64,000 nt of DNA. It comes from Doris montereyensis. Taxonomy: Eukaryota; Mollusca; Gastropoda; Nudibranchia; Dorididae. The notes below the pieces were generated by a model. That model was not told the DNA's origin. It saw nothing but the letters and a program-made list of their open reading frames with translations, and did not search any database. Numbering within the stretch: position 1 is the first letter of the stretch; each line of letters starts with the position of its first letter. The DNA is taken from positions 62,001 to 126,000 of the forward strand of contig JAXRKP010000988.1 in the NCBI GenBank assembly GCA_037039925.1, read 5' to 3'. This document shows, piece by piece, positions 52,693 through 64,000 of this stretch. The position numbers and the translations under genes are program-made.

Positions 52693-55007
52693 GTATGTAT
52701 TCATAAGATACACACTCTCCTGATATTAGTACGTTAAGGACCATTTATTGTCTGTATAATGGTTCAAAGGCCACATCTTGGCTCTACCGGTGCGACTCCG
52801 GCTGATCCGGTAAAATGTAAAACTGTAACGTAGCCAGCCCTACCTGACTATAGATCTAGGTCTAGAATCTAAATCTAGACTTAGAGGCGTAGCTAGATCT
52901 AGCTCGAGGTTTAGCTGATCTAGATCTAGACACTATTTTATGGCGAATGAATTTTTCTGAAATTTTTTCTACCAGTATTTTTGTTTGCCTTTTATTAAAA
53001 ATAATTTTGGTTAAGAATTGGAATGTGTAGTGAAAGAATGGGAGGCTGCGAAGACAAATGAGATCTGCTCTGACAAGACAGCCAGCCCTAAAAGGCTGAA
53101 CCCGCACCCTCCCCACCAACCCCTATCTTTCCTCCTCTATCCCCAGTGCCCAGGAGGAATTCCATATTGGGGCACACCATTTAAAATTAATTTCCACCAG
53201 TGAGTAAAATTCGGAAGGAGTTTCAGTTTCAGTCTGGCAGTTAAACCTGACCTGTCCAGAAACAACAATCTGTCTTAACAAGTAGAGCTTGCGGTGTTAC
53301 CGGAAGTGACCTTCTTACAGTGAGGGGTTGCTCCAGCCATTTGCATGAAAAAACGAGTGTGTGTAAGGGGTGAAGCTAGGATTTAGACTTAGTTTGAACA
53401 ATGAGTTCATGTTTACAGATGATAAAAGACCTATAACGCATGCATTTTCCATAAGTTGAAAGAATAAGGAATTTATATTGAGATGTTATTGCAACAAGAG
53501 AAACTTAAACTAGTGACTAAACAATAGCAGTGATAGCTGTGTAATCAACTTAGGTTTGCGTGTGTTGAATGGGATAGCCTCACTTTAACAAATGATAACG
53601 AGGCTACCGGGAAAGCCACAAGCTTAAAATAAATTGTTATGGCAGGTTTCACAAAAATGGGACCCAATGATAACTTGAACTCTTCAATTAATGTTTCTCA
53701 AAGTCTAATTGATGAATCTTCTTAACATTTGGTCCATGTATAGCTTTTGACATCGCAGATATAAAAAACATAATATTGTGAAATTTGCTTTCAATTTGTG
53801 TGTTTTGTGAATATTTTTTTGGTGTGAACGTCAGCAATCCAGACAGACCACATTTCCCTCTTTTTAATAAGTCCCTTTTCACCTTAAGGTAGGTGAGGTC
53901 AATGACCTTTTATTCTGTTTTCTTTAATTCCATGTGGAAGAGAATTGTTCAAAGAAAATTTGGCGAGTCCTAAATATTTTTTATCTTTTGCAGTGATCAC
54001 GTGAGGCAGGTTTCAGATTTTCGTTATTATGTAACAACTGATGTCTACAAATGAACACACAGTAAGAGCTGAAAAAAACAGTAGAAAAATACGTAGAAGC
54101 GCCATTTTTTGATCTTAAGTGAAAGAAAACGTATTCCTACCACCATATATTCTGTAAAAGACACGAAAAAAATCATAGGGGAACTCTAAATGAGAGTGAG
54201 ACTACCGGCAGTCTTCCAAACCTCATGGTCGGACAAAAAATATTTTTTCGATCTGAGATCTAATAACGGTAATATTGCGTCGAGCTATTGTGTAAGTAGT
54301 TCATCGCGTGTAAGCCTATTGGGAAATCATGAAATTTTTGTTTTTAAATTGTCTGGTTGGCTTTGCGGAATATTTTGTTTTCGGGAGACTCTTACGGCCA
54401 TGTGCTTACGGCCATGCAAAAATGTAGACGATGATCGGACATCAGAAAGGAGACTGTGATCAGGTTAGATTCGGAGACCGTTCAGGTTGGGTCGGTTGCA
54501 TTAGCAAAACCTGCTTTGGCTTATCGTGAGTGAAACTTATGTAAAGAAGTCCGGCAATCAATAGGCTTTCATGATTTATTATGTTCTAATAAATAAAGAC
54601 AAGATAATTGGCAATACGGGAGGTTTAGAAGTCCATTACAATGATAGTGACTTTACGTCTCCACTATGCAGTCTCCTTGGCATAACAATACAATATTACT
54701 AAAAACGCATTTAAACGAGAGAGAGAGAAAATAATACTAATAGCACAGGTTCAAGAAGAGTTCAAGATTTGCCAGCCACCGCTCCCATCCCATCCCGTAT
54801 TCCGCGAAGCAATTATCGATCGATAAAGACAAGTTTGTGCTAGTCTAGTGGGGCGCTCTATGTGACTGTAGATAGTTAGAGAGGTGGGGGGGGGTGAGTG
54901 ATGACGGGAGTAGCGGAGAGTGATGATGGGAGGGGGGGGCTCGGACGGGGAGAAAGGAACAATTGTCGTCAAAAGCGCTTTCTTTTCGGCGAGGGTTTTG
55001 TTGCTGG

Positions 55008-55086
<79 letters not shown>

Positions 55087-58000
55087 TGGCAAATATCGGC
55101 CTATACTATCGCATCCTCACTCGTTAAAATTATAAGTCGTGAAGTTTACCGTACCAGTTTGAGCAGAATGGTACACACGATAAACCCGTAACACCTAATA
55201 AGGATAGTATAAAGGCGTACAATCACAGAATTTTACAAAAAACGGGACAAAAGGCATTGGTTTTCATTTTCATCATCCACATGATCCGGATCGCGCGAGT
55301 CATCTGATCAACGGTGCGGCACCGACCGTCGACTCCCACGCCAGGTGTCGGGAAACACAAACACAGACTTCACATCTTATTGAGAACTAGGGAAAAGTCA
55401 GGGAACTCTCCAAACCAGATGCCCAAGCGTTACGTCACTAAATAAACACCAGGAAACCTCGGTCGGCGCACGCGAGCAGTTCACGTAACATTACGTACTG
55501 GCGCTGGACCTAGAATTTTCACAGTTATGCCCCTTGACTGAAAAACATGACTTTTAAAAAGCTAATTTACTTGCTCCACAGTCCTTTGCTATCTCTTAAA
55601 GTCATATATCTGGAATCCTCATGTTCTAAGCTTTAACATGGTATATAACACTTGTAAAAAATATAACATGTACATTTTGACAAAAGAGGGAAATGGGGAT
55701 GGACCATTTTGTGAAACCTGCCTTATCTAATTGGCTGTTGTTTAACTATGAACACAAAAGTCAAACTACGTCATAAACCATGTAAGGAAAGTGGAAATTT
55801 CCATTTAAAAAGCCTAGGTGTCTGGCCCTAAATATAGGGCCTGCGTGCTACCCGGGCCAACCGTAAAACTTCCTGGAGAAATAAAGGGCCGGCATTTTTC
55901 TTGGGTTAAAAACCGCAGGCAATCAACTCCCTTGCTTTTTTTCTACATTTGGTCTCTCTTCATAACGACCACTTGTCCAACGCGACCACCTTTTTTGACT
56001 GACTCATCTTCACCATAATATCCTGTCCATAACAACCATTGAATAAGCCTTACATTATTGGCTCCACCCACTTCACTGTCACTGCTAGATCGATGCTCGT
56101 GCTGTTGGGTCATGACCAATCGATAGCATTATAAGACATGTGAGTCAGTGTCTTGAGACAATTGAAGAAGAAGGCGGCTGGTCATCAAAGCGAAACAACC
56201 AGATTGATGTTCTCAATTTCACACCTCGTCACCGTGTCTAGCCGTCCAGACACTTTTATATGCAAAAGCATGCAAGACAAATATATTGTGTTGCCTATTG
56301 TGAACAAAGCACTTAAGTGGTCTAACGGCAGTACGGCTACATAGGGATCAGAAGTAGGGGTCATGTAAATAAAGGAATCAATCTTTTGTTTGCAATCCTA
56401 CGACCGCTGACTAGAGCAGCTTATAAGGCAGGTTTCATAAAATGGTTCATCACCATTTCTCTCTTTTGTCAAAATTTACATGTTATATTTCTTACAAGTG
56501 TTATATACCATATAGCTTAGAACCTGAGGATTCCAGATATACGACTTTAAAACATAGCAAAGGACTGTGAGGGAAGTAAATTAGCTTTTAAAAGTCATGT
56601 TTTTTAGTCAAGGGGCATAACTGAAAATTTTAGGTCCAATGCCAGTGACGCAATGTTACGTGGCACTGCACGGGTCCGTCGACCAGGGTTTCCCTGGTGT
56701 TTATTTAGGGACGTAACGCTTGGGCATCTGGTTAGGAGACTTCCCTGACTTTTTCCTAGTTCTCAATAAGATGTGAAGTCTGTGTTTGTGTTTCCCGACA
56801 CCTCGGGCATGGAATCTACGGCCGGTGCCTTACTGTTGATCAGATGACTCGTGCGTTCCGGATCATGTGGATGGATGAAAACCGATGCTTTTTTGTCCCG
56901 TTTTTTGTAGAATTCTGTGATTGTATGCCTTTATACTATCCTTATTACGTGTTACAGGTTTATCGTGTATGCTATTCTGCTGAAACCAGTACGGTAAACT
57001 TCATGACATATAACGAGGAGGATGCGATACGTATAGGCCGATATTTGCCAAGAGAGAGAGGGGAAAAAGAAAGAAAGGCACCAGCAACAAAACCCTAACC
57101 GAAAAGAAAGCGCTTTTGTTGACAAGGGTTCTTTTTTCCCCCGTACGTGCCATCTCTAGTCCCATCATCAATCCCACCGCCTCCCCCTCTCCGACTATCT
57201 ACAGTCACATAGAGCGCCCCACTTGACTAGCGCAAACTTGTGTCTTTATCGATCGATAATTGCTTCACTGAATACGGGACGGGATAGTAGCGGTGGCTGA
57301 CAAATCTTGAACTCTTCTTGAACCTGTGCTATTAGTGTTATTTTCTCTCTCTCTCTCGTTTAAATGCATTTTTAGTCATATTGTGTTGTTACGTGAAGAA
57401 GACTGCGCATAGTGGAGACGTACAGTCACTATCGGTGTAATGGACTTCTAAACCTTCTGTATTGCCCTTTATCTCGTCTTTATTTATTAGAACGTAATAA
57501 ATCATGAAAGCCTATTGGTTGCTGGACTTCTTTACATAAGTTTCACTCACGATAAGCCAAATCATGTTTTGCTAATGCAACCGAATCTAATCTGAACGGT
57601 CTCCAAATCTAACCTGATCAGTCTCCTTTTCTGATGATTGCTCATTGTCTACATTTTTGTGCACATGTCAGCGGGCAGTCATAATGAGACATACAAAGAC
57701 AAGATATTCCGCAAAGCCGAGCAGACAATTTAAAAATAAAAATTTCATGATTTCTCAATAGTCTTACACAAGATGAACGAGTAAATAACTCGACGCAATA
57801 TTACCGTTATTAGATCTCAGATCGAAAATTTCTTTGGATGCAATCGTGAGGTCATGCAGACCGCTAGTAGCCTCATGATATTCTAACTCTCATTTAGAAT
57901 ACCTATGATTTTTTTTGTCTTTTACAGGATAAATGGCCGTAGGAACACGTTTTCTTTCACTCCAGATCATAAAACGGATCTTCTACGTATTTTGTAACCG

Positions 58001-61000
58001 TTTTTGTCAGTTCTTTCTGTGCGTTTATTTGTAGACCATAATTGTTACATAATAATGAAAATATGAACCCTGCCTCACGTGATCACTGCAAAAGATTAAA
58101 AAAATTTAAACCTGGCCAAAATTTTCTCAACAATTCTCTTTCACATGGAATTGAAGAAAACAGACTAAAAGGTCGTTGACCTCACCTACCTTAAGGTGAA
58201 AAAGGACTTATTAAAAAGAGGGAAATGCCAGCTGTCTCAATTCCTGAGGTTTGCACCCAAAAATTATTCACAAATACATAAATTGAAAGCAAGTTTCATA
58301 ATATTATGTTTTTTATGTCTGCGATGTCAAAGCTATACATGGACCAATGTTAAGAAGAGGTATCATTGGGTCCCATTTTTGTGAAACCTGCCATAAAGCT
58401 TTCATATTTCAAAACAAAAGAAAAGATAAGAATAACCAAACTTACTTAGTCCACATCGTGCCAGGGTAGCCCATCCGACTGCATACAAAACAAAACAAAA
58501 CAAAGACTATTTTAATAAGTGATTGGCAGTCCTAAAACGCAGAAGGAAAGTTTGTTTATTTTAATTATGGACAAATTCTATCCACCAGTTAAAACCTGCC
58601 CAGAATGACCACCTGTCTATAACGACCACTTTGGTCTATGACCATTGGTGTTCGTTATTTATAGGTTGGACTGCAGATCTAGAATGATGTAACGTCAACA
58701 CGGCTGTAATATTAGTACAGCTTAAGTGGTCTAACGTCAGTACGGTTACCTAGGGATCAGAAGTAGAGGTCATGTAAATAAAGGAATCTATTTGTGTAAA
58801 TAAACCATCCTATGGCGCTAGAAGATTATCTAAAAATAGTCTATCTTGTAATAAATATGACCCATTTGTATAACCTGCATATTGATTGGTTGATGCTAAT
58901 TAATGTCCCAATTTTGCTTTATAACATCAACACAACCACTGTGATATCAACTTAGCTACATTTAACAGCAAGACAAAACACCATCACAACTGTCCTGTTA
59001 GTTATTGTATGGAACAAAAGACATTTATTTTTAATGAAATAAAAAGAACTTTTTAAATACACATCAAACAGAACTGACTTTACACCCCTCTTTGTCTAAT
59101 TGTGTTTTTGTTCTTTTTAAAATTTTCAGGTTACCAGCACTGAGCTTAAAATTGAGCGTGATGTATTGATGTACCGTGCCTACATAGCACAGAGAAAATT
59201 TGGTGTGGTGCTGGATGAAATCAAAAATTCAAGTCCTGATGCACTACAGGCTGTTCGCATATATGCCGACTACCTATCTAATGATTCTCGCAGGTAATTG
59301 TATCCGATTTTTCTTTTATATGCTTTTTATTAGGTTTTTGGTAGTTGTCCAAAATAAACAAGAAGTTAAATAATTTAGGTTTTCAGTTTTTTCAAAATTG
59401 ACGACAAAAAACCCCAACAACATAAAAACTACATGTATTGACATTGCAGCTCCAAAGCACCAAATAAGACAGAATATTATAAGGTTCATTCTAATAAATA
59501 ATACCTTTCTATTTTCCATGGATTAGTTAAATGTTTGATCGATCAGCATCCATTGTTACAAGGTCTTAGCAATACTGCTTTATCACAAACACTAAATGGT
59601 TAACAGTATATTTGATGAAGTCATTAGAAAGTTATGGGACATACTGTCTGAAATTGATTTACAACAATTCTGATAAACAGATAGAGAATTCTCTGCTGAT
59701 AAACACATGACGAAGAAGTTGACTTTAATGTAAGTTTTTTCTCCTTTGAAAGATGAAGAGCTTAGGTTTTCGTTTGAATCGATATAAACTCATATAAGCA
59801 CATGTTCATCTGGCACTATTTATGATTATTTAACAAATTGAATGTTAGGAAGGAAGGGGACTGGCGACAAATGGAGTTTATGATGGAGCTCTGACCGAAA
59901 AATGTTTGACATTTCTACTCATGACTTATTTAAAAAATTAACTAATGGGAACATGATTTAGAGAGCTTTACGGAATTGTGGTGTGAGTTTGTTTTATATT
60001 TTATGTCCGTATTGATACATAATTCATATGATGTTATACATGAAAACTGTAGAAGTTCTTGGTGACAGATACATACTGTGGCCTTTTAAATACTTTTGTT
60101 TAAAATGGCTAATCCACAATACATTTTTATGAATTCAAAATCCTACAGAGATGGTGTGATCAAAGATTTAGATTCCAAGATGAGTGGCAGTGTAGATATC
60201 AACAACAACACATTTCTTTTGATGGCTGCTTCCATCTATTACAATGAACAGGTAGGTACATATTTTGAAGCACTGAAAGGAAAGGGGAAATATTATCATT
60301 CAATGAAAAGAGTGATCAGAAGTTGAACATAAAAGAGCTGAATGAAAGGTACTCTTTTTAGATGAATAGTTGTGTTCAAAACTGACAGTATATTAGATAT
60401 AATGACTTCCATCATCAAAACTTGAAAAAGTGTGTAAGGGTAACTCAAACTCAAATGAATTCTTTACTTTTGGAGGACTGAAAAAATATTCAAGTAAAAC
60501 ATTGGTTTATAATTCTCAAGCCTGTACAGTTTTCATTTATAAACTGTTCAAATTAAAGGGTATACTGTAGGCCTACATGAACATATTTAAAAATTGAAAA
60601 TTTAGACCTATTTTCACTTGTTCTTACACTGTTGTTTTTCTTCACAAAAACAAACACAACAGGAAGACTGGAATATTTAAGTAAAGAGTGTAGTAATAAT
60701 TCTTGTTAGATTATTCTCTATTTTCCCACTTTTTAATATTTTCTTCTTCAAAATAGTATAATGTATATTTTAAAGTTAAAACACTGGAAATCCATACAAT
60801 GTTTTTTCAATCTTAACAGAATTATGATGCTGCCCTCCGAGCCCTCCACCAGTCTGAGGACCTAGAATGGTAGGATAATGAAGGCTTTTTGTATACTTTT
60901 CTCTATCCCATTGGCGGTCTCCCATAGATTTCTATTCTCCACCTGATGTTCTGGTTTGGAATCGTTTCCCCTTTTCTATTCACTTAAATTAAATACTAGT

Positions 61001-64000
61001 CAGGCTGTTAAAATAAAGTCTTGAGGCGTGATGTACTTTATCACAAAATACCAAACTATTTCAAATTATTTTCTTGATTGTTTCTATCAAAATCTGTTTT
61101 TAGACTACTCAAGGTCTGACACAAGATTATGGTGTGGGTACCCAAAAAAGTAAGGGGTTTAAAAAAGTTGCAACTCTCTTCATTTTGAAACACATTGTTC
61201 ATAAGAGATCAAGCTTTATATTGGCACCAATAAAAATCGGCTATGTGCCGTTAGTTTGTTTGAAAGGGGATGAGTGAGAGAATGAAATTGAGAAGCTAAA
61301 AAAATCACACAATACACTAGTTACATCAGTAAATAGATGAAATCAATAATTGTAACACGATGAGCCAGTAAACTGATTGAAAACAGCGGTCTATGCTGTT
61401 TTTAACTTGTAGATCTACTTGTAGTACTAGTGGTAGTAGTTGTTTGTATGTTGGTAAAGAAAACGGGTTCAGTTGAAGGCTTGCGCTGCCAGCAGTAAAA
61501 AATAATAATTTAAAAAATCAACCGTTCACGCTAGAGAGCTCGTTTCGGTATGAAACGGAATTAGAATAATAGCCCTAGAAGATAATCTTTACCGTAATCT
61601 TTCTATAGTTATGGCTAGTTATGGCTCGGCAACGTTGTGATCGCACACGTGTGACAATTGTACTCTGGCGTAAGTGTAGCGGGATCGCACTCGTGTGACA
61701 ATGGTAGTCAAACAAACTTTGATTGGTAGTCCATTTTTTTGTAAAAAATGCCCATGCTATCCAATCCTACTCTCTCTATCTTTTTAATATCAGTATGTGT
61801 TTAAATATTTCAAAGCTGTTTGGCAAATATGTTTTTATGAAAAGGTGAGCTGAACACAATATTCAGAATACCTTCAACTGTTGTTAATTCCACATATGAT
61901 TGCTTTCAACTTGCATAGGCAATAAAACAAAACAAAAGGGAGGTCATAAGTAAAAACAAACTACTTGCCAAAATTACACAAGAACAAATACAGTTACTAG
62001 TTGCAAAACAACACATAATTTGAAACTGGTATAATATTCAAGTCATGAAATTATACTTATAGTCAGTATTGAATGAACATTTAAAACTTGTTATAAAAAA
62101 CCCCCAACTGTTATAGATATTATTATAAAGAAGAAAATGGTGCAGGGATTATGCTTTTCTTATTTTTGCCTTCCAGCATGGCACTCATGATCCAGACTCT
62201 TTTGAAGCTTGATAGGGTTGACCTTGCCAAGTAAGTATCTTCACTGTTTCATTTTAAGCTTATTATTTTAAACAATAGCGATCATGATACTTTCAATTTT
62301 GATGACCCTTCATATGGCTAAAGTTGTTGAAAATTAGAGATACAATGATTTCATTAACTGTTTCATTAACTGATTATTCACTCCTGGACTGGCAAGTTTT
62401 GGACCAAAAGGTTGATTTTTCTGTTCTTTGCATATTCGGGTAGAACGATCATTTATCTACAAGTTCATGGCAGAAAAATATCCATATGACGTATAATATT
62501 TTTTTTACAAAATATTTTGTAGGCAAGGGTAGATAAAAATTTACATAAATTACCCTAACACTGACTGAGAAAATGGCAGTAAAAACCCGTATATTGGCGG
62601 TTAATCGCCAAATGTGGCAGCACGCGATATTTGACCTCGTTTGTCGATCCACGCATCTCCCATAGTTGTGTGATATAACAGGCGTTGCGTGTCAGTGTGT
62701 ATATGAAACACACAAGCAGAGGATATAGAGGAAAAAAACAAGACGTTTGTTTTCACAACAGTGCACTTCTAAACCTAGATTTATAATCCTTTTTACATAA
62801 GTAACAATGCCAGAGACTGTCGAAAGAGTAAGGGGGCTGCTGCCATAAGGGAAACCCGTCTGAAGCGTTTGTTTTGTATTATTTTCTGTTGATTTTTTTA
62901 CTTGTATTTTTCTCAAAATGTAGTTTTTCCACACCAAAATTCCATCTCCTCCACCATTTACCGAACAATTTGTATTATATTTGGCACACAGGTTCTTTTT
63001 GTCAATGTTAATAGAATTTCGTCGGGTTTTTTATATGTTGTAAACTTTTTGAGAAATTATTATTTTTTAAAAAAAAAATGCGATATATAGTAATTAAAAA
63101 TTCATAAAAAAAAACTATACAAAATATCGAAAAAAGCCGTCGTCACTCTTTAGATATTGAATGGAAAAGACAATCAGCACAGGTTTTGTGTGATTTTATC
63201 CATAATTAAGGGAGGAGATAGATTTTGAAAATTGAGTCAAAATCCAAGATGGCGGCCGTTTCTATGGCAACCAAGGACGTTACAAACTTTTTAATGATAT
63301 AGGATGACTGTATTTTGACAGTTACTCATGTACATACTGAAAGCAAAAACCTTAACTCAAAAGCAAAAAAAAATCAATTTAGGTGCTCGCCGAAAGTTAT
63401 TCCCTTATTTTTTAAAGATTTTTTGTTTGTTTTCTCGTTGCTCCATACGTCATTGATTTGTTTGGTAAATGTATACAGAGACATGCCGCTGATGTGTGAC
63501 ATTTTACAAATCTTTATTTTATTCCAGGAGGAGTTAAAAAGAATGCAAGATGCTGATGAAGACAGTATCATAACTCAGTTAGCTCAGGCTTGGTTCAATT
63601 TAGCTGTGGTAAGTTTGATATATGTATTTATATATATACATATTTACGTAACATCTACATTTTTATCAATACATACAAAAATAGTAATGTAACTAAACAC
63701 AAAGATTGATGCTATTAATGCAATCTTTGTCCATAACTCGATATAGATTTGAAACAAAAGTATGAAATTCTCCCTTTATTATGAGTTGAAATAGTACTAT
63801 GTTGGGATAGACACCAAACCACAGAGGTTGACAACAAGACATATATGTGCGTTTGTCTGGGTTTTTTTTTACTTGTTTTTGTTTTGTTTTTCTTACTTGG
63901 GATTTAGCAGCACTTTCAGATTAAAGTTGTTTCGTTTTTTGTGTGAGTATGACAGGAGATTTTAAGAATGATTTTCCAAAGTACTTTATCCAAAAGGAAA
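52597..64000 (+). CDS. COPE: COPE (coatomer subunit epsilon), 5' six exons; gene continues past the window
   Basis: Epsilon-COP is the TPR-like subunit that stabilises alpha-COP in the B-subcomplex of the COPI coat, acting in Golgi-to-ER retrograde and intra-Golgi transport. The six exons give about 180 residues of a protein near 308 residues in man, and every exon lines up: LLFDIRTAFLTGNYQQCIND, ERDVLMYRAYIAQRKFGVVL, SVDINNNTFLLMAASIYYNE, YDAALRALHQSEDLE, MALMIQTLLKLDRVDLAK and EELKRMQDADED..QLAQAW. The start ATG has A at -3 and G at +4. The C-terminal TPR half lies beyond 64,000. Only the exon 6 acceptor shows a one-base phase problem. Intron 1 is 6.4 kb and carries two large inverted elements. 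Confidence 0.97.
52693..53640. other. COPE intron 1, left part
   Basis: No gene seen. It contains a patch rich in CTAGATCTAG words (52845-52935), like that at 22860-23330, and a stretch with CAGTTAAACCTGACCTGTCC at 53236 that resembles the CCTGTCCATAACAACCA repeat found again at 56020 and 58600. Confidence 0.5.
53641..55722 (+). mobile_element. Left copy of a ~2-kb TIR element (GGCAGGTTTCAC termini)
   Basis: It begins GGCAGGTTTCACAAAAATGG and ends CCATTTTGTGAAACCTGCC, near-perfect inverted termini of about 19 bp. It is flanked on both sides by TTAT (53637-53640 and 55723-55726), a 4-bp target duplication. The interior has no convincing transposase; the reading frame at 54190-54459 is unremarkable. 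A (CT)n run sits at 55013-55084. It is best seen as a non-autonomous DNA transposon of unknown superfamily. Confidence 0.85.
55013..55084. repeat. (CT)n microsatellite inside the left TIR element
   Basis: About 72 bases of pure CT. The opposed copy has only a short GAGAGAGAGG at the matching place (57052), so the tract expanded (or collapsed) after insertion. Confidence 0.95.
55727..56422. other. Spacer between the inverted elements
   Basis: About 700 bases holding TTCATAACGACCACTTGTCC and CCTGTCCATAACAACCATTG, and near the right end a 68-bp block (56312-56379: CTTAAGTGGTCTAACGGCAG, AGGGATCAGAAGTAGGGGTC, AAATAAAGGAATC) that recurs at 58721-58788. No gene seen. Confidence 0.6.
56427..58392 (-). 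mobile_element. Right copy of the TIR element, opposite orientation
   Basis: It begins GGCAGGTTTCATAAAATGG and ends CCATTTTTGTGAAACCTGCC, flanked by ATAA on both sides (56423-56426 and 58393-58396), the reverse complement of the TTAT at the left copy. Its sequence is the reverse complement of the left copy throughout: for example GACCTCACCTACCTTAAGGT at 58179 against ACCTTAAGGTAGGTGAGGTC at 53881, and TTCTCAATAAGATGTGAAGT at 56760 against the left-copy region near 55367. It is slightly shorter, with no functional ORF. Confidence 0.85.
58393..59129. other. COPE intron 1, right part
   Basis: It contains a short AAAAC repeat (58488-58504), AGAATGACCACCTGTCTATA at 58601, and the second copy of the 68-bp block at 58721-58788. 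A normal intron end with a pyrimidine tract leads to exon 2. Confidence 0.6.
59130..59293 (+). CDS. COPE: COPE exon 2
   Basis: Acceptor AAATTTTCAG, donor CGCAG|GTAATT. It encodes VTSTELKIERDVLMYRAYIA, QRKFGVVLDEIKNSSPDALQ and AVRIYADYLSNDSR. The human protein has RDVFLYRAYLAQRKFGVVLD. Open. Confidence 0.97.
59294..60148. other. COPE intron 2, no gene seen
   Basis: AT-rich intron without recognisable repeats or exons. Confidence 0.6.
60149..60251 (+). CDS. COPE: COPE exon 3
   Basis: Acceptor AATCCTACAG, donor AACAG|GTAGGT. It encodes DGVIKDLDSKMSGSVDINNN then TFLLMAASIYYNEQ. The human protein has SVDVTNTTFLLMAASIYLHD. Open; phase fits exon 2. Confidence 0.97.
60252..60819. other. COPE intron 3, no gene seen
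   Basis: AT-rich intron, no recognisable feature. Confidence 0.6.
60820..60869 (+). CDS. COPE: COPE exon 4
   Basis: Acceptor CTTAACAG, donor GAATG|GTAGGA. It encodes NYDAALRALHQSEDLE plus two bases of a cysteine codon, matching NPDAALRALHQGDSLEC. Open. Confidence 0.96.
60870..62176. other. COPE intron 4, no gene seen
   Basis: AT-rich. It holds two related words, ATCGCACACGTGTGACAATT (61640) and ATCGCACTCGTGTGACAATG (61684); the first contains the 10-bp palindrome CACACGTGTG with an E-box core. Confidence 0.6.
62177..62230 (+). CDS. COPE: COPE exon 5
   Basis: Acceptor GCCTTCCAG, donor GCCAA|GTAAGT. It encodes MALMIQTLLKLDRVDLA plus two bases, matching TAMTVQILLKLDRLDLARK. Open; phase fits exon 4. 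Confidence 0.96.
62380..62590 (+). repeat. Dispersed repeat family H, copy 2
   Basis: CTGGCAAGTTTTGGACCAAA, TACAAGTTCATGGCAG, ATATCCATATGACGTATAAT and ATATTTTGTAGGCAAGGGT, collinear with 9330-9560. Confidence 0.65.
62900..63310 (-). repeat. Dispersed AT-rich element, inverted relative of 2690-3300
   Basis: AATCCAAGATGGCGGCCGTT and TCTATGGCAACCAAGGACGT are the reverse of the GTTGCCATGGGAACACTGCC / CATCTTGGATT words at 2820-2860, and both are set in long A/T runs. Weak evidence for one family. Confidence 0.4.
63528..63608 (+). CDS. COPE: COPE exon 6 (entry phase off by one)
   Basis: Acceptor TTATTCCAG, donor GCTGTG|GTAAGT. It encodes EELKRMQDADEDSIITQLAQ then AWFNLAV, matching KELKRMQDLDEDATLTQLAT then AWVSLA. 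Exon 5 leaves two bases, so CAG|GAGGAG would put a stop at once; a lost G in this G-rich junction (CAGGGAGGAG) would restore the frame. The gene runs on past the window. Confidence 0.93.
63609..64000. other. COPE intron 6, incomplete
   Basis: AT-rich intron reaching the window end; no exon seen. Confidence 0.6.

Noticed and set aside
54190..54459. 89-codon ORF inside the left TIR element as a transposase
   Set aside because: No catalytic motif or zinc-binding pattern, and the frame is not kept in the opposed copy.

Overview
The window is animal nuclear DNA. It holds two split protein-coding genes with short, well-conserved exons and long introns that are full of microsatellites, minisatellites, tRNA-derived SINEs and broken LINEs. 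Exon sizes, splice consensus and the mix of dispersed repeats suggest a lophotrochozoan invertebrate, most likely a mollusc. That placement is an inference; no lineage-specific gene pins it down.

From about 2.4 to 43.6 kb, on the + strand, lies the 3' two-thirds of an NBAS homologue (NBAS is the metazoan Sec39 subunit of the NRZ/Dsl1 ER tethering complex). I place 30 exons, 29 of them firmly, covering roughly the last 1,300 residues and ending at a TAA at 43616-43618. The 5' part of the gene is upstream of the window. Many exons keep their splice sites and conserved protein sequence but contain single-base frame breaks, often compensating within one exon, while other exons are perfectly open. 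This looks more like consensus (indel) error than gene death, though I cannot exclude a recent pseudogene.

From 43.6 to 52.1 kb is a repeat-rich intergenic stretch: two large minisatellites (41-bp and 38-bp units), SINE copies, a fold-back with a tRNA-like core, a LINE fragment, and an unrecognised 215-codon ORF with an internal 50-residue repeat. From 52,597 to the window end, again on the + strand, lie the first six exons of COPE (epsilon-COP, a COPI coat subunit); the rest continues beyond the window. The two neighbours act in the same step, since COPI vesicles (COPE) are captured at the ER by the NRZ complex (NBAS).

The most unusual structure is in the non-coding DNA. One minisatellite (31.6-32.4 kb) is built from tandem copies of an NBAS exon end plus its 5' splice site. 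A SINE at 7.9-8.25 kb inserted on a splice donor and duplicated it as part of its target-site duplication. Two minisatellites were seeded from a LINE 3' tail and from a SINE tRNA-like region. COPE intron 1 carries two opposed copies of a roughly 2-kb element with GGCAGGTTTCAC termini, forming inverted arms of about 2 kb. NBAS also has two GC-AG introns.

Homology calls were made by eye against remembered family sequences; no search was run. Exon boundaries follow GT/GC-AG sites and reading frame.
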